In this document: positions 15,734-24,639 of the stretch, in pieces | Layout: each line of letters begins with the position of its first letter | Numbering within the stretch: the stretch's first letter is position 1 | Source of the DNA: Lysobacter soli | Lineage (GTDB): Bacteria > Pseudomonadota > Gammaproteobacteria > Xanthomonadales > Xanthomonadaceae | Length of the DNA stretch: 64,000 nt | Assembly: GCF_003382285.1 (NCBI RefSeq) | Contig: NZ_QTJR01000004.1 | Coordinates: forward strand, 62,001-126,000 | Reading direction: 5' to 3' | Translations under genes and position numbers: made by a program | The notes under the pieces: generated by a model | Told to the model about the DNA's origin: nothing | What the model saw: only the letters and a program-made list of their open reading frames with translations | Database searches by the model: none

Positions 15734-15839
15734 GAGGGATTTCCGGACGCGCCCGGCACCATGGCGCGCGATGTGATGGCTTGGGGCGCTCCCGTGCAGA
15801 CGCATCGGAGGCAGGAGTTCGGGACGCTGTTTCGTGTAG

Positions 15840-18392
15840 TCAGCGCGCATGGCAGCTACCTGCGACGACGTTCAGGCCGGCAGCGTTTGCTTTCGCGTTG
15901 GCCGGCTGCCAGTCGAGCGCGCACTGGCCGCCGTCCCAGTCGATCGTGAGCGCGACGGAGTTGTCGTCCGGCAGCCGCACGAACGCCTGGCCGTTCTGGC
16001 CGACGTAGCCGACGACGCCGCCGCTCGCGCTCTTCACTTCCGAACCAAACGGCAGCGGCTTGCCGTCGTCGCGCGTGGTCTGGATGACGTAGGCGCTGCC
16101 GGTCTTCGTTTCGAACGACACCGGGATGATGGCGCCGGCGCGCGGCACGACGGTGGCGCGCGTCTGTTCCAGTTCGACGTCGTACGAGATGCCCTTGGGA
16201 TCCAGCGACACTTCGTTGAGGCGGTACGGCATGAGGCTGTTGGTGATGGCGTACCCGCGGCGGTCGATCTTGCCGATGCCGTCGCCCAGGCGCGCGCCCT
16301 TGGCGCCATCGGCGTGGAGGATCGCCATCGTCTCGCCCAGCGACGAGGCCAGCGTGACGCCGCCCGGATGCACGACCAGGCCGCCCTGCGCCGACACGCT
16401 CTGCGAGCGCGTGCCGGTGCCCTGCGTGTAGGAGCCATTGACCGATCCGTATGCACCGCGCCAGCCGCCGTAGAGGTTGACGGTGTCGTCGTTCTGGTCG
16501 CTGAAGTTGCCGGTGGCGCCGTAGCTGTACTGGTAGCGGTCGCCGGCCACGCCGGCCACGCCGGCCTGCACGCGGTTGCCCTGCGTGTCGTGCGCGGTGC
16601 CGACGTTGAGCACCGGCGCGCGTACGCTGCGGTCGTTGCCCAGCGGCACCGACAGGGTCATGCCGTAGGTGGTGTCGTAGCTGCCGTCGTTGATGCGCGA
16701 GCGGCCCGCGTTGACGCCGAAGTTCGCACGGCGCCAGCGCGCCGACCAGCCGAGCTGGTAGCTGGTGTTGACGTCGCGACCGGACCAGTAGTCGTGGCGC
16801 GAACCGGTCAGGCTGAGCGAGCCGGCGCGGCCGAGGCTCTGGCTCATGCTCACGGAGAAGCGGTTGCGCTCCACGCCGGAATCCTTGAGCAGGCCGTTCA
16901 TGCCCTGGTTGCGGATGAGGTCGTCCCACTGCGCGGCCTGCGACAGGTCCGCGTAGCCTTGGCTCGAATAGCGGTACGCGGCCAGCGCGAAGTTGGTGTT
17001 CGTCGACGGGATGTTCTTGTTGTACGTGGCGCGCGCGGAGTAACCCGACTGGCTGCCGCGGTCCTCGCTGAAGTTGACGCGCGAACCGGACACGTCCACC
17101 GACACGGCACCGATCGGCGTGTTGAACGCCGCGCCGACCACCGCGCTGCGATACAGGTCGCCATCGCTGGCCTGCAGGCCGGCATAACCGGTGAGCCAGT
17201 TGTTGATGCCGCGCTGGTAGGTGGCTTCGACGAACTTCGGCGCATCGGTGAGGTTCTGGTCGCGCAGTTCGCCGGCGATGGCCGAATAGCGCCACGAACC
17301 CGGACGCAGCAGGTTCGGCACGGCCGCGAACGGCACGTTGAACGAACGCTGGCGGCCGTCGGCTTCGGTGACGACGACTTGCAGGTCGCCGCCGTAACCG
17401 GCCGCGGGCAGGTCGCTGATTTCGAACGGCCCCGGCGCCACGCTCATCTGGTAGATGACGTAGCCGGCCTGGCGGATTTCCACCGTCGCGTTGGTTTCGG
17501 CCACGCCGCGCACGATGGGCGCGTAGCCGGTCATCGAGTCGGGCAGCATGCGGTCGTCGGTCGCCAGCGACACGCCGCGGAAGCCGACCGAATCGAACAG
17601 CTGCCCCGAGGTGAACGTGTCGCCGACGGTGAGCTGCGACTTCAGGCGATCGACGTCGTGCTGCGCGTAGGTGCTGATGTTGGTGAAGTCGGAACCGCCG
17701 CGCTGGTTCCAGCTGTAGTACGACTGGTTGCGCACGCGCCAGCCGGCGACGTTGAGGCCGGCGTTGAGGCCGAGATAGCCCGAACGCGTGTTGCCGCCGA
17801 AGTCGTTGTCGGTGTTGGTGACGTTGGCCGAGTAGCCGAGCGTGAACGCGGTGACGCCGTCGTCCCACAGCTTGGGGTCGACATAACCGCGCGCACTGCG
17901 GCGCAGATAACTCTGCGGGATCGACAGGTGCAGGCCCATGTCGCCCGCGTCGGCATGCACGCGCGCATCGGCGATGAGTTCGCGCAGGTCGAGGCAATCG
18001 CCGTCGAGCGCGTGGCCTTCGGCTTCGAGCTTGGTGGTGTCGATGCCGGCGGCGACGAGCAGGTTGAGGTCGAAGCAGGCCTGGATGTCGTTGTTCGCCT
18101 CGCGGAACGTCACCGTCTCGCGCGAGATGAGCGCGTCGTTGACGTAAAGGTCGACCGACTGCTGGCCGGGCAGGATCGGGTTGCCGCGCTCGAAGCGCGA
18201 GAGGTCCGCGCTGGCGCTGCCGCTGAGGAAGGCCGAGGTGAACTCGACGTTCTGCGGTTCCGGCGACGGATCGGGCGCCGGCGCGGCAAGCGCGATGACC
18301 GGTGCCGTGCCCAGCACCGCCAGGATCGACACGGTGAGGTTGCGGCGGTACGCGGCCGGCGTGGAGCGCGAAAGGGAAGCGATGCGGGACAT
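15840..18392 (-). CDS. Fimbrial outer-membrane usher
   Basis: An 850-residue usher of the FimD/PapC family, a normal length. After a signal peptide ending near residue 37, the N-terminal domain begins with VEFTSAFLSG and the PapC-type RFERGNPILPGQQSVDLYVN stretch. Recognisable features include LDLRELIADA, the barrel segment GYLGLNAGLNVAGWRVRNQS, RLPDSMTGYAP-like plug region, and the C-terminal domain with GYVGQNGQAFVRLPDD and a Cys pair near residues 828 and 847. It assembles the pilus by taking chaperone-bound subunits. It lies between the chaperone and the adhesins in the same direction. Confidence 0.95.
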   Translation of the reverse strand: MSRIASLSRSTPAAYRRNLTVSILAVLGTAPVIALAAPAPDPSPEPQNVEFTSAFLSGSASADLSRFERGNPILPGQQSVDLYVNDALISRETVTFREANNDIQACFDLNLLVAAGIDTTKLEAEGHALDGDCLDLRELIADARVHADAGDMGLHLSIPQSYLRRSARGYVDPKLWDDGVTAFTLGYSANVTNTDNDFGGNTRSGYLGLNAGLNVAGWRVRNQSYYSWNQRGGSDFTNISTYAQHDVDRLKSQLTVGDTFTSGQLFDSVGFRGVSLATDDRMLPDSMTGYAPIVRGVAETNATVEIRQAGYVIYQMSVAPGPFEISDLPAAGYGGDLQVVVTEADGRQRSFNVPFAAVPNLLRPGSWRYSAIAGELRDQNLTDAPKFVEATYQRGINNWLTGYAGLQASDGDLYRSAVVGAAFNTPIGAVSVDVSGSRVNFSEDRGSQSGYSARATYNKNIPSTNTNFALAAYRYSSQGYADLSQAAQWDDLIRNQGMNGLLKDSGVERNRFSVSMSQSLGRAGSLSLTGSRHDYWSGRDVNTSYQLGWSARWRRANFGVNAGRSRINDGSYDTTYGMTLSVPLGNDRSVRAPVLNVGTAHDTQGNRVQAGVAGVAGDRYQYSYGATGNFSDQNDDTVNLYGGWRGAYGSVNGSYTQGTGTRSQSVSAQGGLVVHPGGVTLASSLGETMAILHADGAKGARLGDGIGKIDRRGYAITNSLMPYRLNEVSLDPKGISYDVELEQTRATVVPRAGAIIPVSFETKTGSAYVIQTTRDDGKPLPFGSEVKSASGGVVGYVGQNGQAFVRLPDDNSVALTIDWDGGQCALDWQPANAKANAAGLNVVAGSCHAR

Positions 18393-18468
18393 TGCGGATA
18401 CCGTTGATCTGGGTGCCTCCCGCTGCAGCGGCAGGCGCCGCGCTTTTCGAGGGGCAAGACGTTCCCGT

Positions 18469-18488
18469 GCGCCTCGCGAACGAGGCGC
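18469..18488 (-). other. Intercistronic hairpin between chaperone and usher
   Basis: A perfect 8-bp GC stem (GCGCCTCG with CGAGGCGC, loop CGAA) lies in the 147-bp gap, about 50 bases after the chaperone stop. It has no U-run. It may be an RNA-processing or stabilising element. Confidence 0.45.
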
Positions 18489-18539
18489 CTGGAGTGCGAA
18501 TCGGTGGATGCCGGTGTTAGCGGCGGAGCAGCTCGGGCG

Positions 18540-19265
18540 TCAGCGCGTGTACGCCGCTTCGCCGTCGAGGTAGGCGCCGTAGTCGTCGATGGCGCGATAG
18601 ACGAGGCGACCGGCGTCGTTGCCGCCCTTGATCGGGAAGGTCTCGCGCCCCTTCGCCGGGCACAGCCCGCCCTTGCCGATGGACGGATCGGCCGGTGCGC
18701 CCTTCAGGCGGACGTCGGCGATGGACACGTTGAACGGCGTGCCGTTGGTGCACTCCATCGCCATGCCGTCCTTGTCGTGCACCAGGCGCCAGGTGACCTG
18801 GCCGATCGCGCTGGCGGCGTCGCCGGTCAGCCCGGTCGGGCGATAGAAGATCTTGACGCGCGTGCGCACGGCGAACTGCAGGTAGCTGCGCGTGTCGGAC
18901 GACGGCTTCGGCGGGATTTCCAGCACGTTGAGCCAGTAGACCGATTCGCGATCCTGCGGCAGGTCGCCGCCGGTGAACATGATGCGCAGCGTCTGGCCCT
19001 TGCCCGGCTCCACGCGCGACAGCGGCGGCGTGAGCAGGAACGGCGCCTTGGCGGTTTCGGCCGTGGCGTTGGCGTCGCCGTCGTCGATCCACGACTGCAC
19101 GATGCGCGGCGTGTCGCCCTTGTTGTTCATCGTGACGGTGACTTCGCGCTCGGAAGCGGGATAGATCACGCGCGTGCCGACCAGCGAGATGCCCGCCTGT
19201 GCCGACGAGAAGCACCCGACCGCCGTGAGCATCAGCGCAAGGGTGGTGCGATGGAGGAGTTTCAT
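18540..19265 (-). CDS. Periplasmic fimbrial chaperone
   Basis: A 241-residue PapD/FimC-type chaperone. It has a Sec signal (MKLLHRTTLALMLTAVGCFS to SAQA), then the Ig-fold hallmarks GTRVIYPASEREVTVTMNN, a PPLSRVEPGKGQTLRI strand, the RESVYWLNVLEIPPKP motif and the conserved RVKIFYRP strand. It holds pilin subunits until the usher takes them. It sits between the major pilin and the usher, the usual gene order. Confidence 0.95.
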   Translation of the reverse strand: MKLLHRTTLALMLTAVGCFSSAQAGISLVGTRVIYPASEREVTVTMNNKGDTPRIVQSWIDDGDANATAETAKAPFLLTPPLSRVEPGKGQTLRIMFTGGDLPQDRESVYWLNVLEIPPKPSSDTRSYLQFAVRTRVKIFYRPTGLTGDAASAIGQVTWRLVHDKDGMAMECTNGTPFNVSIADVRLKGAPADPSIGKGGLCPAKGRETFPIKGGNDAGRLVYRAIDDYGAYLDGEAAYTR

Positions 19266-19300
19266 GGGGGAGGTCCGGAGCAGGCGTGCGGAAGAGGGGG

Positions 19301-19323
19301 TGATGCCGGACGTGCCGGCATCA
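19301..19323 (-). other. Intercistronic hairpin after the major pilin
   Basis: A perfect 9-bp stem (TGATGCCGG with CCGGCATCA, 5-nt loop) sits 18 bases after the major pilin stop and before the chaperone ribosome binding site. No U-run follows. Such stems often stabilise the highly expressed pilin mRNA; that role is inferred here. Confidence 0.5.
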
Positions 19324-19341
19324 CCGGGTACTGCGGATGGA

Positions 19342-19911
19342 TCAGTACGAGACGGTGTAGGTCACGTACGTGTTGACCGTACCGGCGGTGGCGCCGCCGT
19401 TCTTGCTGAAGTACTGCGCTTCGTACTTCAGGACGCCCGGCGTGCCCGCAGCCGGCGTGGCGGTCGGGTTGTTGGCACCGGTGACCAGGTTGATCGCGGC
19501 GGTGGTGTCGCGGTTGAGCAGGCGCACGCCAACGTTGGTGGCCGTGCCCGTGGCGGAGTTGTCCAGGAAGCCATCGGCGTTGATCAGCGAGCCCGGCGCG
19601 CCGATGTTTTCGAAGATGAGCTTCGTGACCTTGCCATTGCAGCTATCGGAGGCGCCGCCGCCGACGCTGATGTCGAACGCCTTGGTGCCGGCGATGCTGT
19701 TGGCGCTGCCCAGCGACGAAGCCATGACCGGATCCAGCGTCACGGTCATGTCGGCGGCGCTACCGGCAGCGCCGGAACCCGGGATCACGTCGCAGGTGCC
19801 ATCGCGCAGCACGCCGTTGATGGTGATCTTGCCGGTGGCGGCGAAGGCGGACGGGACGGCCGCGGCGGCGACGACGGCGACCAGGGCGGTGGAGAGCAGG
19901 GTCTTCTTCAT
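19342..19911 (-). CDS. Major fimbrial subunit (type 1-like pilin)
   Basis: A 189-residue pilin with a clean Sec signal (MKKTLLSTALVAVVAAAAVP, cleavage after SAFA). The mature protein starts ATGKITINGVLRDGTC, the donor-strand extension followed by the first pilin Cys; the second Cys is in SDSCNGKVTK. It ends with the beta-zipper strand NTYVTYTVSY. First gene of the leftward chaperone-usher cluster, so the promoter should lie in 19912-20197, where I see no invertible element. Confidence 0.93.
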   Translation of the reverse strand: MKKTLLSTALVAVVAAAAVPSAFAATGKITINGVLRDGTCDVIPGSGAAGSAADMTVTLDPVMASSLGSANSIAGTKAFDISVGGGASDSCNGKVTKLIFENIGAPGSLINADGFLDNSATGTATNVGVRLLNRDTTAAINLVTGANNPTATPAAGTPGVLKYEAQYFSKNGGATAGTVNTYVTYTVSY

Positions 19912-20197
19912 TACGGAGTTCCTGATGTGTGCTTGGGGGATTGGTTGGGCCGCAAGGCCTTGGCCCTAGCGACGGGGTGCATGTTCCTCGTCGCGGCCCG
20001 CCCACAACATCGGACAGTTCCGAAATCAATCAGATAAGTCGCCCAACATTGCGTTGGGACAGCGGGCGATCAGGCCTCAACAGCCGACCGCACGGCGGCG
20101 CGCCTTGCCTTGGCTGCGCCGCGCCGGCAGGAAAGTTTCACGCCCGGGAAATGTCGCGTGCCGACGGTCGGCGAGCGGGCCGACGCGCCGGGAGGAA

Positions 20198-20815
20198 TCA
20201 GGACGCGAACGAACCCGTCCGCACCTCGCCTTCGCGCATGTAGCGATTGACCAGCACGCCGGTGGACGTCGTGCGCGTGGCGTCGAGCCGGAACGCCGAC
20301 GGCTGTGCGCGATCGTCGAACAACCGCTTGCCCTGCCCCAGCAGAATCGGATGCACGATCAGGCGCAGTTCGTCGACCAGCCCGGCCGCCAGCAGTTGAT
20401 GCACCAGTTCGCCGCTGCCTTGCGTGACGAGGTCGGGGCCGTCGGTGCGCTTGAGGTCGCGCACGGCCGCGGCGATGTCGGCGCCCAGCGCGCGGCTGTT
20501 CTGCCATTGCAGCGTGTCGGCATGGTGCGTGGCGACGTGCTTGGTCGCGTGGTTGAACAGGTCGGCGATGAAGCCGTGCGGCGCGCCTTCGCGCACGTGC
20601 GGCCAGTACGAGGCGAAGATCTCGTAGGTGCGACGGCCCAGCAGCAACGCGAACGGCCGCGTGAACACGCCGTCCATCACGTCGCCGGAACCATCGGCAT
20701 ACGGCACGATCCAGCCGCCGTACGCGAAGCCGCCGCTGGTGTCCTCCTCCGGCCCGCCCGGCGCCTGCATGACGCCATCCAGACTGATGAACGCGGCCAC
20801 GATGAGCTTGCGCAT
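20198..20815 (-). CDS. Dihydrofolate reductase-like (RibD C-terminal) family protein
   Basis: A 205-residue protein of the RibD C-terminal/DHFR-like fold. It begins MRKLIVAAFISLDGVMQAPG and carries LLGRRTYEIFASYW and the QGSGELVHQLLAAGLVDELR motif, all typical of this stand-alone family. It is probably an NADPH-dependent reductase of unknown substrate, not folate or riboflavin enzyme proper. It lies upstream of the fimbrial cluster but faces the same way without an obvious link. Confidence 0.88.
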   Translation of the reverse strand: MRKLIVAAFISLDGVMQAPGGPEEDTSGGFAYGGWIVPYADGSGDVMDGVFTRPFALLLGRRTYEIFASYWPHVREGAPHGFIADLFNHATKHVATHHADTLQWQNSRALGADIAAAVRDLKRTDGPDLVTQGSGELVHQLLAAGLVDELRLIVHPILLGQGKRLFDDRAQPSAFRLDATRTTSTGVLVNRYMREGEVRTGSFAS

Positions 20816-20887
20816 GGGATCACTCCGTGCGGATCGACGCGTCCGCCTGTTCTGATGACGAACGGGGACGCGCGGAATCGACAGCCG

Positions 20888-21283
20888 TCAGTCGAGCGAC
20901 TGGATGCCGTCCGGCAACCGCGCCCACGCATGCTTGCGGTCGACATACACCGTCACGGTCGGCGCCGGAAACGTCGGATCGGCGAAGGCGCCGACCGGAA
21001 TCGTCACGAAGCCGGGAATGGCATCCGCCCGCCAGAACACCGTCGCCCCGCACGTGGGACAGAAATGGAAGTGCGCCGTCGTGCCTTCGTCGCCGGTTCG
21101 CGCGAATTGCGTGCTGTCGCCTTCGACGGACGTTGCGTCCTCGGAAAACCGCGCCTGCACGCCGAACGCACTGCCCGTGCGTCGCTGGCAGCACAGGCAA
21201 TGGCAGATGGACACGCGCACGGGCTCGCCGCGCGCGGTGATGCGCAACTGCCCGCAACTGCATGAAGCGACGTGGTCGGTCAT
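20888..21283 (-). CDS. GFA-family zinc protein
   Basis: A 131-residue member of the GFA (glutathione-dependent formaldehyde-activating enzyme-like) family. The zinc ligands are visible: CSCGQL near the N terminus, CHCLCCQRRTG, and CPTCGATVFW. The start at 21283 is preceded by GGGAG with eight-base spacing; the longer frame adds 14 unsupported residues. Most members have no proven activity. It may share a transcript with the RibD-like gene, 72 bp away. Confidence 0.88.
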   Translation of the reverse strand: MTDHVASCSCGQLRITARGEPVRVSICHCLCCQRRTGSAFGVQARFSEDATSVEGDSTQFARTGDEGTTAHFHFCPTCGATVFWRADAIPGFVTIPVGAFADPTFPAPTVTVYVDRKHAWARLPDGIQSLD

Positions 21284-21391
21284 GGCTTTGACTCCCGCGC
21301 GGCTTGGCGGCCGCGGCGGGGTCACTCTAGCTGCGTGTGCGCAGGCGATCCACGTCCTGCGCTGCGTCTCGGACGGCCGGCGGCGGGATCG

Positions 21392-22759
21392 TCAACGCTC
21401 GTACGCGCCGATGTCCGGTGCCGGGCCTTTCACTCGCGGGAAGCCCGGTCCGCGCTGGTCGAACTGGCGACCGAGCACGTTGTTGCCTCGATCCAGCGCC
21501 GGGCTGTCGGCACGCAGCCTGTGCGTCCGCGTCGGTCCTCCGTTGTCGGCCAGGGGCAGTACCCGCGGGTCGGCAAAGGCAAGCGTGTCCGCCGGCGTCG
21601 GCACCTGCGAAGCGCCGATGAGGTTATGGCTGCCGCTTACGGTGCCGTTGGCGATGTCGTATGGCGGCGTGCCCTCGATTCGCCGGTTGCCGGCGACGAT
21701 GCTGCCTTCCAGCCGCAGCGTCGCCGCATACAGCGCGCCGCGTCCGAAATACTCCGGCGGGTAGTAGTGCCACAGATCGCCTTCCGGATAGTTCTCGACG
21801 TTGTCGGTGATCGTGGTGTTGTAGATGGTTACCGTGCCGTTGCTGAACTCCGCGGCGCTGTAGTTGAAGGCCGAGTTGCCCGAAATCGTGCTGTCGGCGA
21901 CGACGCTGTGGCCGGTGCCCATCACCAGCAGGCCGCCGGCTTCGTTCTCGCGATATCCGCCGAGGAAGTCGCGCAGCACCGCGCGGTTGCCCGAGACGGT
22001 CGACTTGTTGAGGTGCAGTACCTGACACGCGATGCCGCCGCCTCGGTTGGCGCTGTTGTCGCGGATCGTCGAATAGCTTGCATCCACTTCCGTGGCGTAG
22101 ATGCCGCCGCCGTCGCCCGTCACGTCGTGGCCGTACACCTGGCTGCGGTATAGCCTCACCGAGCCGCTGGCGAACACGCCTCCGCCGTACCCGTAGATGC
22201 CCGCCTTGTTCTCGAACACGCTGCTGAAATTCAGCACGACGTTGCGCGCCGCGATGCCACCGCCGAAGAGAATGATCGAGGTGTATTCCTCCGAGTAGGC
22301 TTCGCAATGGTGCACGCGCGAGTGGAACAACTCGACGGTGCCGTTGGGCGAATGGATGCAGCCGCCTTCGGCTTCATCTTCTTCGCCGGCGACGCGCGAC
22401 AGGCCATTGCTCACCGATAGCCGCGCGAAATGGAGCGTGCCCGCACCGGTGTGGAGGAACGCACGCCCCTTGCGATTCGCGTCGATGGTCAGCGCCGCGC
22501 TGCCCGGCCCGAGCAGCCGGAGATCGTCCTGCGGCACGTCGATGGTCGCGTTGAGCACGATGCTCGAACAGCGCAACGAACGCAGGTCGATGGCATCGCC
22601 ACTCCCCGCGCTTGCGACTGCAGCCCGCAGGCTGCCCGCACCATTGTCGTTGCAGTTGCCGACCAGTCGCGTGGCTGCGTGGGCGGGGGCGCCCAGCAGG
22701 ACGGGAGCCAGCACGAGGACTATCGGCGCTGCTGCCAGCGCGAGGTGTTGAAGGCGCAT
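21392..22759 (-). CDS. Secreted right-handed beta-helix protein, choice-of-anchor Q type
   Basis: A 455-residue exported protein. A Sec signal (MRLQHLALAAAPIVLVLAPV, cleavage near AHA) is followed by TRLVGNCNDNGAGSLRAAV, the typical opening of this family. A parallel beta-helix follows, with short rungs such as GGGIAARNVVLNFSSVFENK and GGGIYATEVDASYSTIRDNS. The C terminus has PLADNGGPTRTHRL and DIGAYER, the choice-of-anchor Q signature. The role is probably surface-exposed or secreted, but no ligand or enzyme activity can be read. A clear paralogue lies at 36122-37528. Confidence 0.85.
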   Translation of the reverse strand: MRLQHLALAAAPIVLVLAPVLLGAPAHAATRLVGNCNDNGAGSLRAAVASAGSGDAIDLRSLRCSSIVLNATIDVPQDDLRLLGPGSAALTIDANRKGRAFLHTGAGTLHFARLSVSNGLSRVAGEEDEAEGGCIHSPNGTVELFHSRVHHCEAYSEEYTSIILFGGGIAARNVVLNFSSVFENKAGIYGYGGGVFASGSVRLYRSQVYGHDVTGDGGGIYATEVDASYSTIRDNSANRGGGIACQVLHLNKSTVSGNRAVLRDFLGGYRENEAGGLLVMGTGHSVVADSTISGNSAFNYSAAEFSNGTVTIYNTTITDNVENYPEGDLWHYYPPEYFGRGALYAATLRLEGSIVAGNRRIEGTPPYDIANGTVSGSHNLIGASQVPTPADTLAFADPRVLPLADNGGPTRTHRLRADSPALDRGNNVLGRQFDQRGPGFPRVKGPAPDIGAYER

Positions 22760-23083
22760 CGATCCACTCCATCCTTTGGTGGCATCGGCGCATCCGACGC
22801 CCGACCACTTCGCTTTGACGACGACGCGAAGTGCAGCGGGATTCGACGCCTGCGTCGTGGACGTGACAGTGAAGACGCGAATTGCCTCACGCGCGGATCA
22901 CACGAGCGGACATGGAGGACGCCTTGCAGCCATTCAGGGCTGCGTGCGCGGGCTCGCCATCGCGAACCAGGTTTCAGGAGGCGGCATGCTTCGAGCCGCG
23001 CAGGTGACGTTGGCGGAAGATTCGACGCCCAGGCAAACCGTGGGACCGAACGTCGGAGGAAGACCGCCAGGCGTCGGCACACG
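22760..23083. other. Intergenic stretch, no gene seen
   Basis: This is the upstream region of the beta-helix gene on the minus strand. Short open frames here have no ribosome binding site and no recognisable product. No strong promoter or repeat is visible. Confidence 0.5.
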
Positions 23084-23107
23084 AAAAGCGGCCGGATTGC
23101 CGGCCGC
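23084..23107 (-). terminator. Rho-independent terminator of the L,D-transpeptidase gene
   Basis: A perfect 8-bp stem GCGGCCGG/CCGGCCGC with a 4-nt loop is followed on the minus strand by TTTTCG, 47 bases after the stop codon. Confidence 0.85.
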
Positions 23108-23153
23108 TACGTTACTTCTCGTCACACGCCCGGGTAGTCCGGGAAAGCGCCGC

Positions 23154-23870
23154 TTAGCGGCGACGGCGCGTGGTCCCGTCGTCGTGCTGCGCGGTCGCGC
23201 GGCTTTGCACGAACTCCGGGAATACCTCGGCGAGCGGCGTCGAGTCCGGCAGGATGTAGAACACGCCGCCCTTCTCGAACGTCGGCCGGATCACCGCTTC
23301 GTAGAAGTCGGGCTGCACGTTGATGCAGCCGTGCGTGACGCGGTTGTCGTCCGGCGTGGGCGATGCAAGGCGTTCCGGACGTCGTTCGGCCGGGACGCCG
23401 GTCGCCGTCGGGTGCATGGAGACCGCCGAGTCATAATCGACCCACAGCACGCGGCCGGCGTCGGTCGACGGGCCGTAACCGCCTACGAAGCGACCGGCAG
23501 GCGTGGTGCGATCGCGGCCCGGAATTTCGCGAAGCGCGAGACCCGCGACGCCGGGAGCGGAATGGTCGCCGACCGCCGATCCGAAGAGCCCGGGCGTGGC
23601 GCCGCGAAGGCGTCCGTCACCGCCGAACACCAGGATCTGCGCCGCGGCCTTGTCCATGATCGCGAACGGATAGCCCTGGTTGTCGCCGCTGGCGACGATC
23701 CAGCCCGCGAGCTCGGTCACCGTGTCGGACACGGCCTGGTCGGGTGGCAGCTGGTCCATCGCCACCGTGGCCGCCGATTGCTCGGGGCCCTGGGCATGGG
23801 CGACACCGCAGATCGCGAACGTCAGCGCCAGCGCGAGCGCGCCGGAAGCGGCGCGGATTGCAGGGTGCAT
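23154..23870 (-). CDS. L,D-transpeptidase (YkuD domain)
   Basis: A 238-residue exported protein. The YkuD catalytic motif is complete: His153 in SMHPTATG, then THGCIN with His180, Cys182 and Asn184. A Sec signal ends near residue 27 (AHA-Q). Such enzymes make 3-3 peptidoglycan crosslinks or attach lipoproteins to peptidoglycan. The ATG at 23870 is chosen for the signal peptide; a GTG at 23945 lies inside the upstream gene's terminator. The nearest Shine-Dalgarno (AAGGAAG) is 18 bases away, so the start is uncertain. It lies directly downstream of an Lpp-like lipoprotein gene. Confidence 0.85.
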   Translation of the reverse strand: MHPAIRAASGALALALTFAICGVAHAQGPEQSAATVAMDQLPPDQAVSDTVTELAGWIVASGDNQGYPFAIMDKAAAQILVFGGDGRLRGATPGLFGSAVGDHSAPGVAGLALREIPGRDRTTPAGRFVGGYGPSTDAGRVLWVDYDSAVSMHPTATGVPAERRPERLASPTPDDNRVTHGCINVQPDFYEAVIRPTFEKGGVFYILPDSTPLAEVFPEFVQSRATAQHDDGTTRRRR

Positions 23871-23923
23871 GAAGGTATTGATGGGATACTTCCTTGGGAC
23901 GAATGCGTCGGTCGACAAAAGAG

Positions 23924-23949
23924 TCCGGTGGTCAATGAAGACCACCGGA
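23924..23949 (-). terminator. Terminator of the Lpp-like gene
   Basis: A perfect 10-bp stem (TCCGGTGGTC with GACCACCGGA, loop of 6) followed on the minus strand by CTCTTTTG. It separates the Lpp-like gene from the L,D-transpeptidase gene. Confidence 0.8.
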
Positions 23950-24025
23950 TCCTGGGTTCGATCCGTTCGTCACCTTTTGCGTAACTACGCTACGTAGTAC
24001 GAAAGAGCGATTTACGACTGCGCGA

Positions 24026-24286
24026 TCAACCGCGCGGCTTGCGAGCCGGAGCGGCTTCGAGCTGCTGGACGCGGCCTTCCAGGGCGTCCAGGCGCTGGTT
24101 GGCCTGCTGTGCGGACTGGTTGGCCGATTCGGCGCTCTGCGCCGCGCTCTGTACCTTCTGGTCGAGCGAGTCGAGACGCGAGTTGATCGTCGCGAACTCT
24201 TCCTTGTAGGTGGCGCAGCCGCCAAGGCCCGCAATTACGACGGCTGCCACACCGAGCTTCGCCAGATTTTGCTTGGTCAGAATCAT
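24026..24286 (-). CDS. Lpp/OprI-like alanine-zipper lipoprotein
   Basis: An 86-residue lipoprotein. The signal MILTKQNLAKLGVAAVVIAG ends in the lipobox LGGC with Cys24. The mature part is a heptad-repeat helix rich in Ala, Ser and Gln (SRLDSLDQKVQSAAQSAESA, then QQANQRLDALEGRVQQLEAA) that should trimerise. GGAGGATTGG precedes the start. The C terminus is ARKPRG rather than the lysine that anchors E. coli Lpp to peptidoglycan. Its downstream neighbour is an L,D-transpeptidase. Confidence 0.9.
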   Translation of the reverse strand: MILTKQNLAKLGVAAVVIAGLGGCATYKEEFATINSRLDSLDQKVQSAAQSAESANQSAQQANQRLDALEGRVQQLEAAPARKPRG

Positions 24287-24639
24287 TCCAATCCTCCTTC
24301 GTTGGGATATCGGAAATATCGCGGCGCCGGCTGGAGCCGTGACCCGCCTTCAGCTTGCTTCGCAATATGTAGATGCATCGTGAAGATGCGGGTATCTCGA
24401 GGTAGTTAACCCCCTCGAGGGGGGCCTAGCATCGCCCATGCCAGCCATATCTGGCTGAATGTCAGCCATCGGTGAGAAGCGGATGTTCGAAATGAGGCAT
24501 CGGTCACCCGAGTAACGCCTTGGCGCAAACTTTTTCCTGATGCGCAAGTCGATCGCACGTATCAGCGGCGAGTCAGCACAAGCGCCGACACGAACGCACC
24601 ACTGCGGCCACACCGGAGCGCTCAGCGCTGGCTCGGTTA
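24287..24639. other. Intergenic region upstream of the Lpp-like gene
   Basis: This 353-bp stretch must hold the promoter of the Lpp-like gene. It contains a perfect 14-bp palindrome CCCCCTCGAGGGGG at 24410-24423, about 125 bp before the start codon. I see no other gene. Confidence 0.5.

Noticed and set aside
15849-18407. An 852-codon plus-strand frame antisense to the usher
   Set aside because: Low-complexity Arg/Val/Ala sequence opposite a clear usher; a shadow frame.
23871-23945. An earlier GTG start for the L,D-transpeptidase
   Set aside because: It lies inside the terminator hairpin of the Lpp-like gene and places 25 polar residues before the signal peptide.
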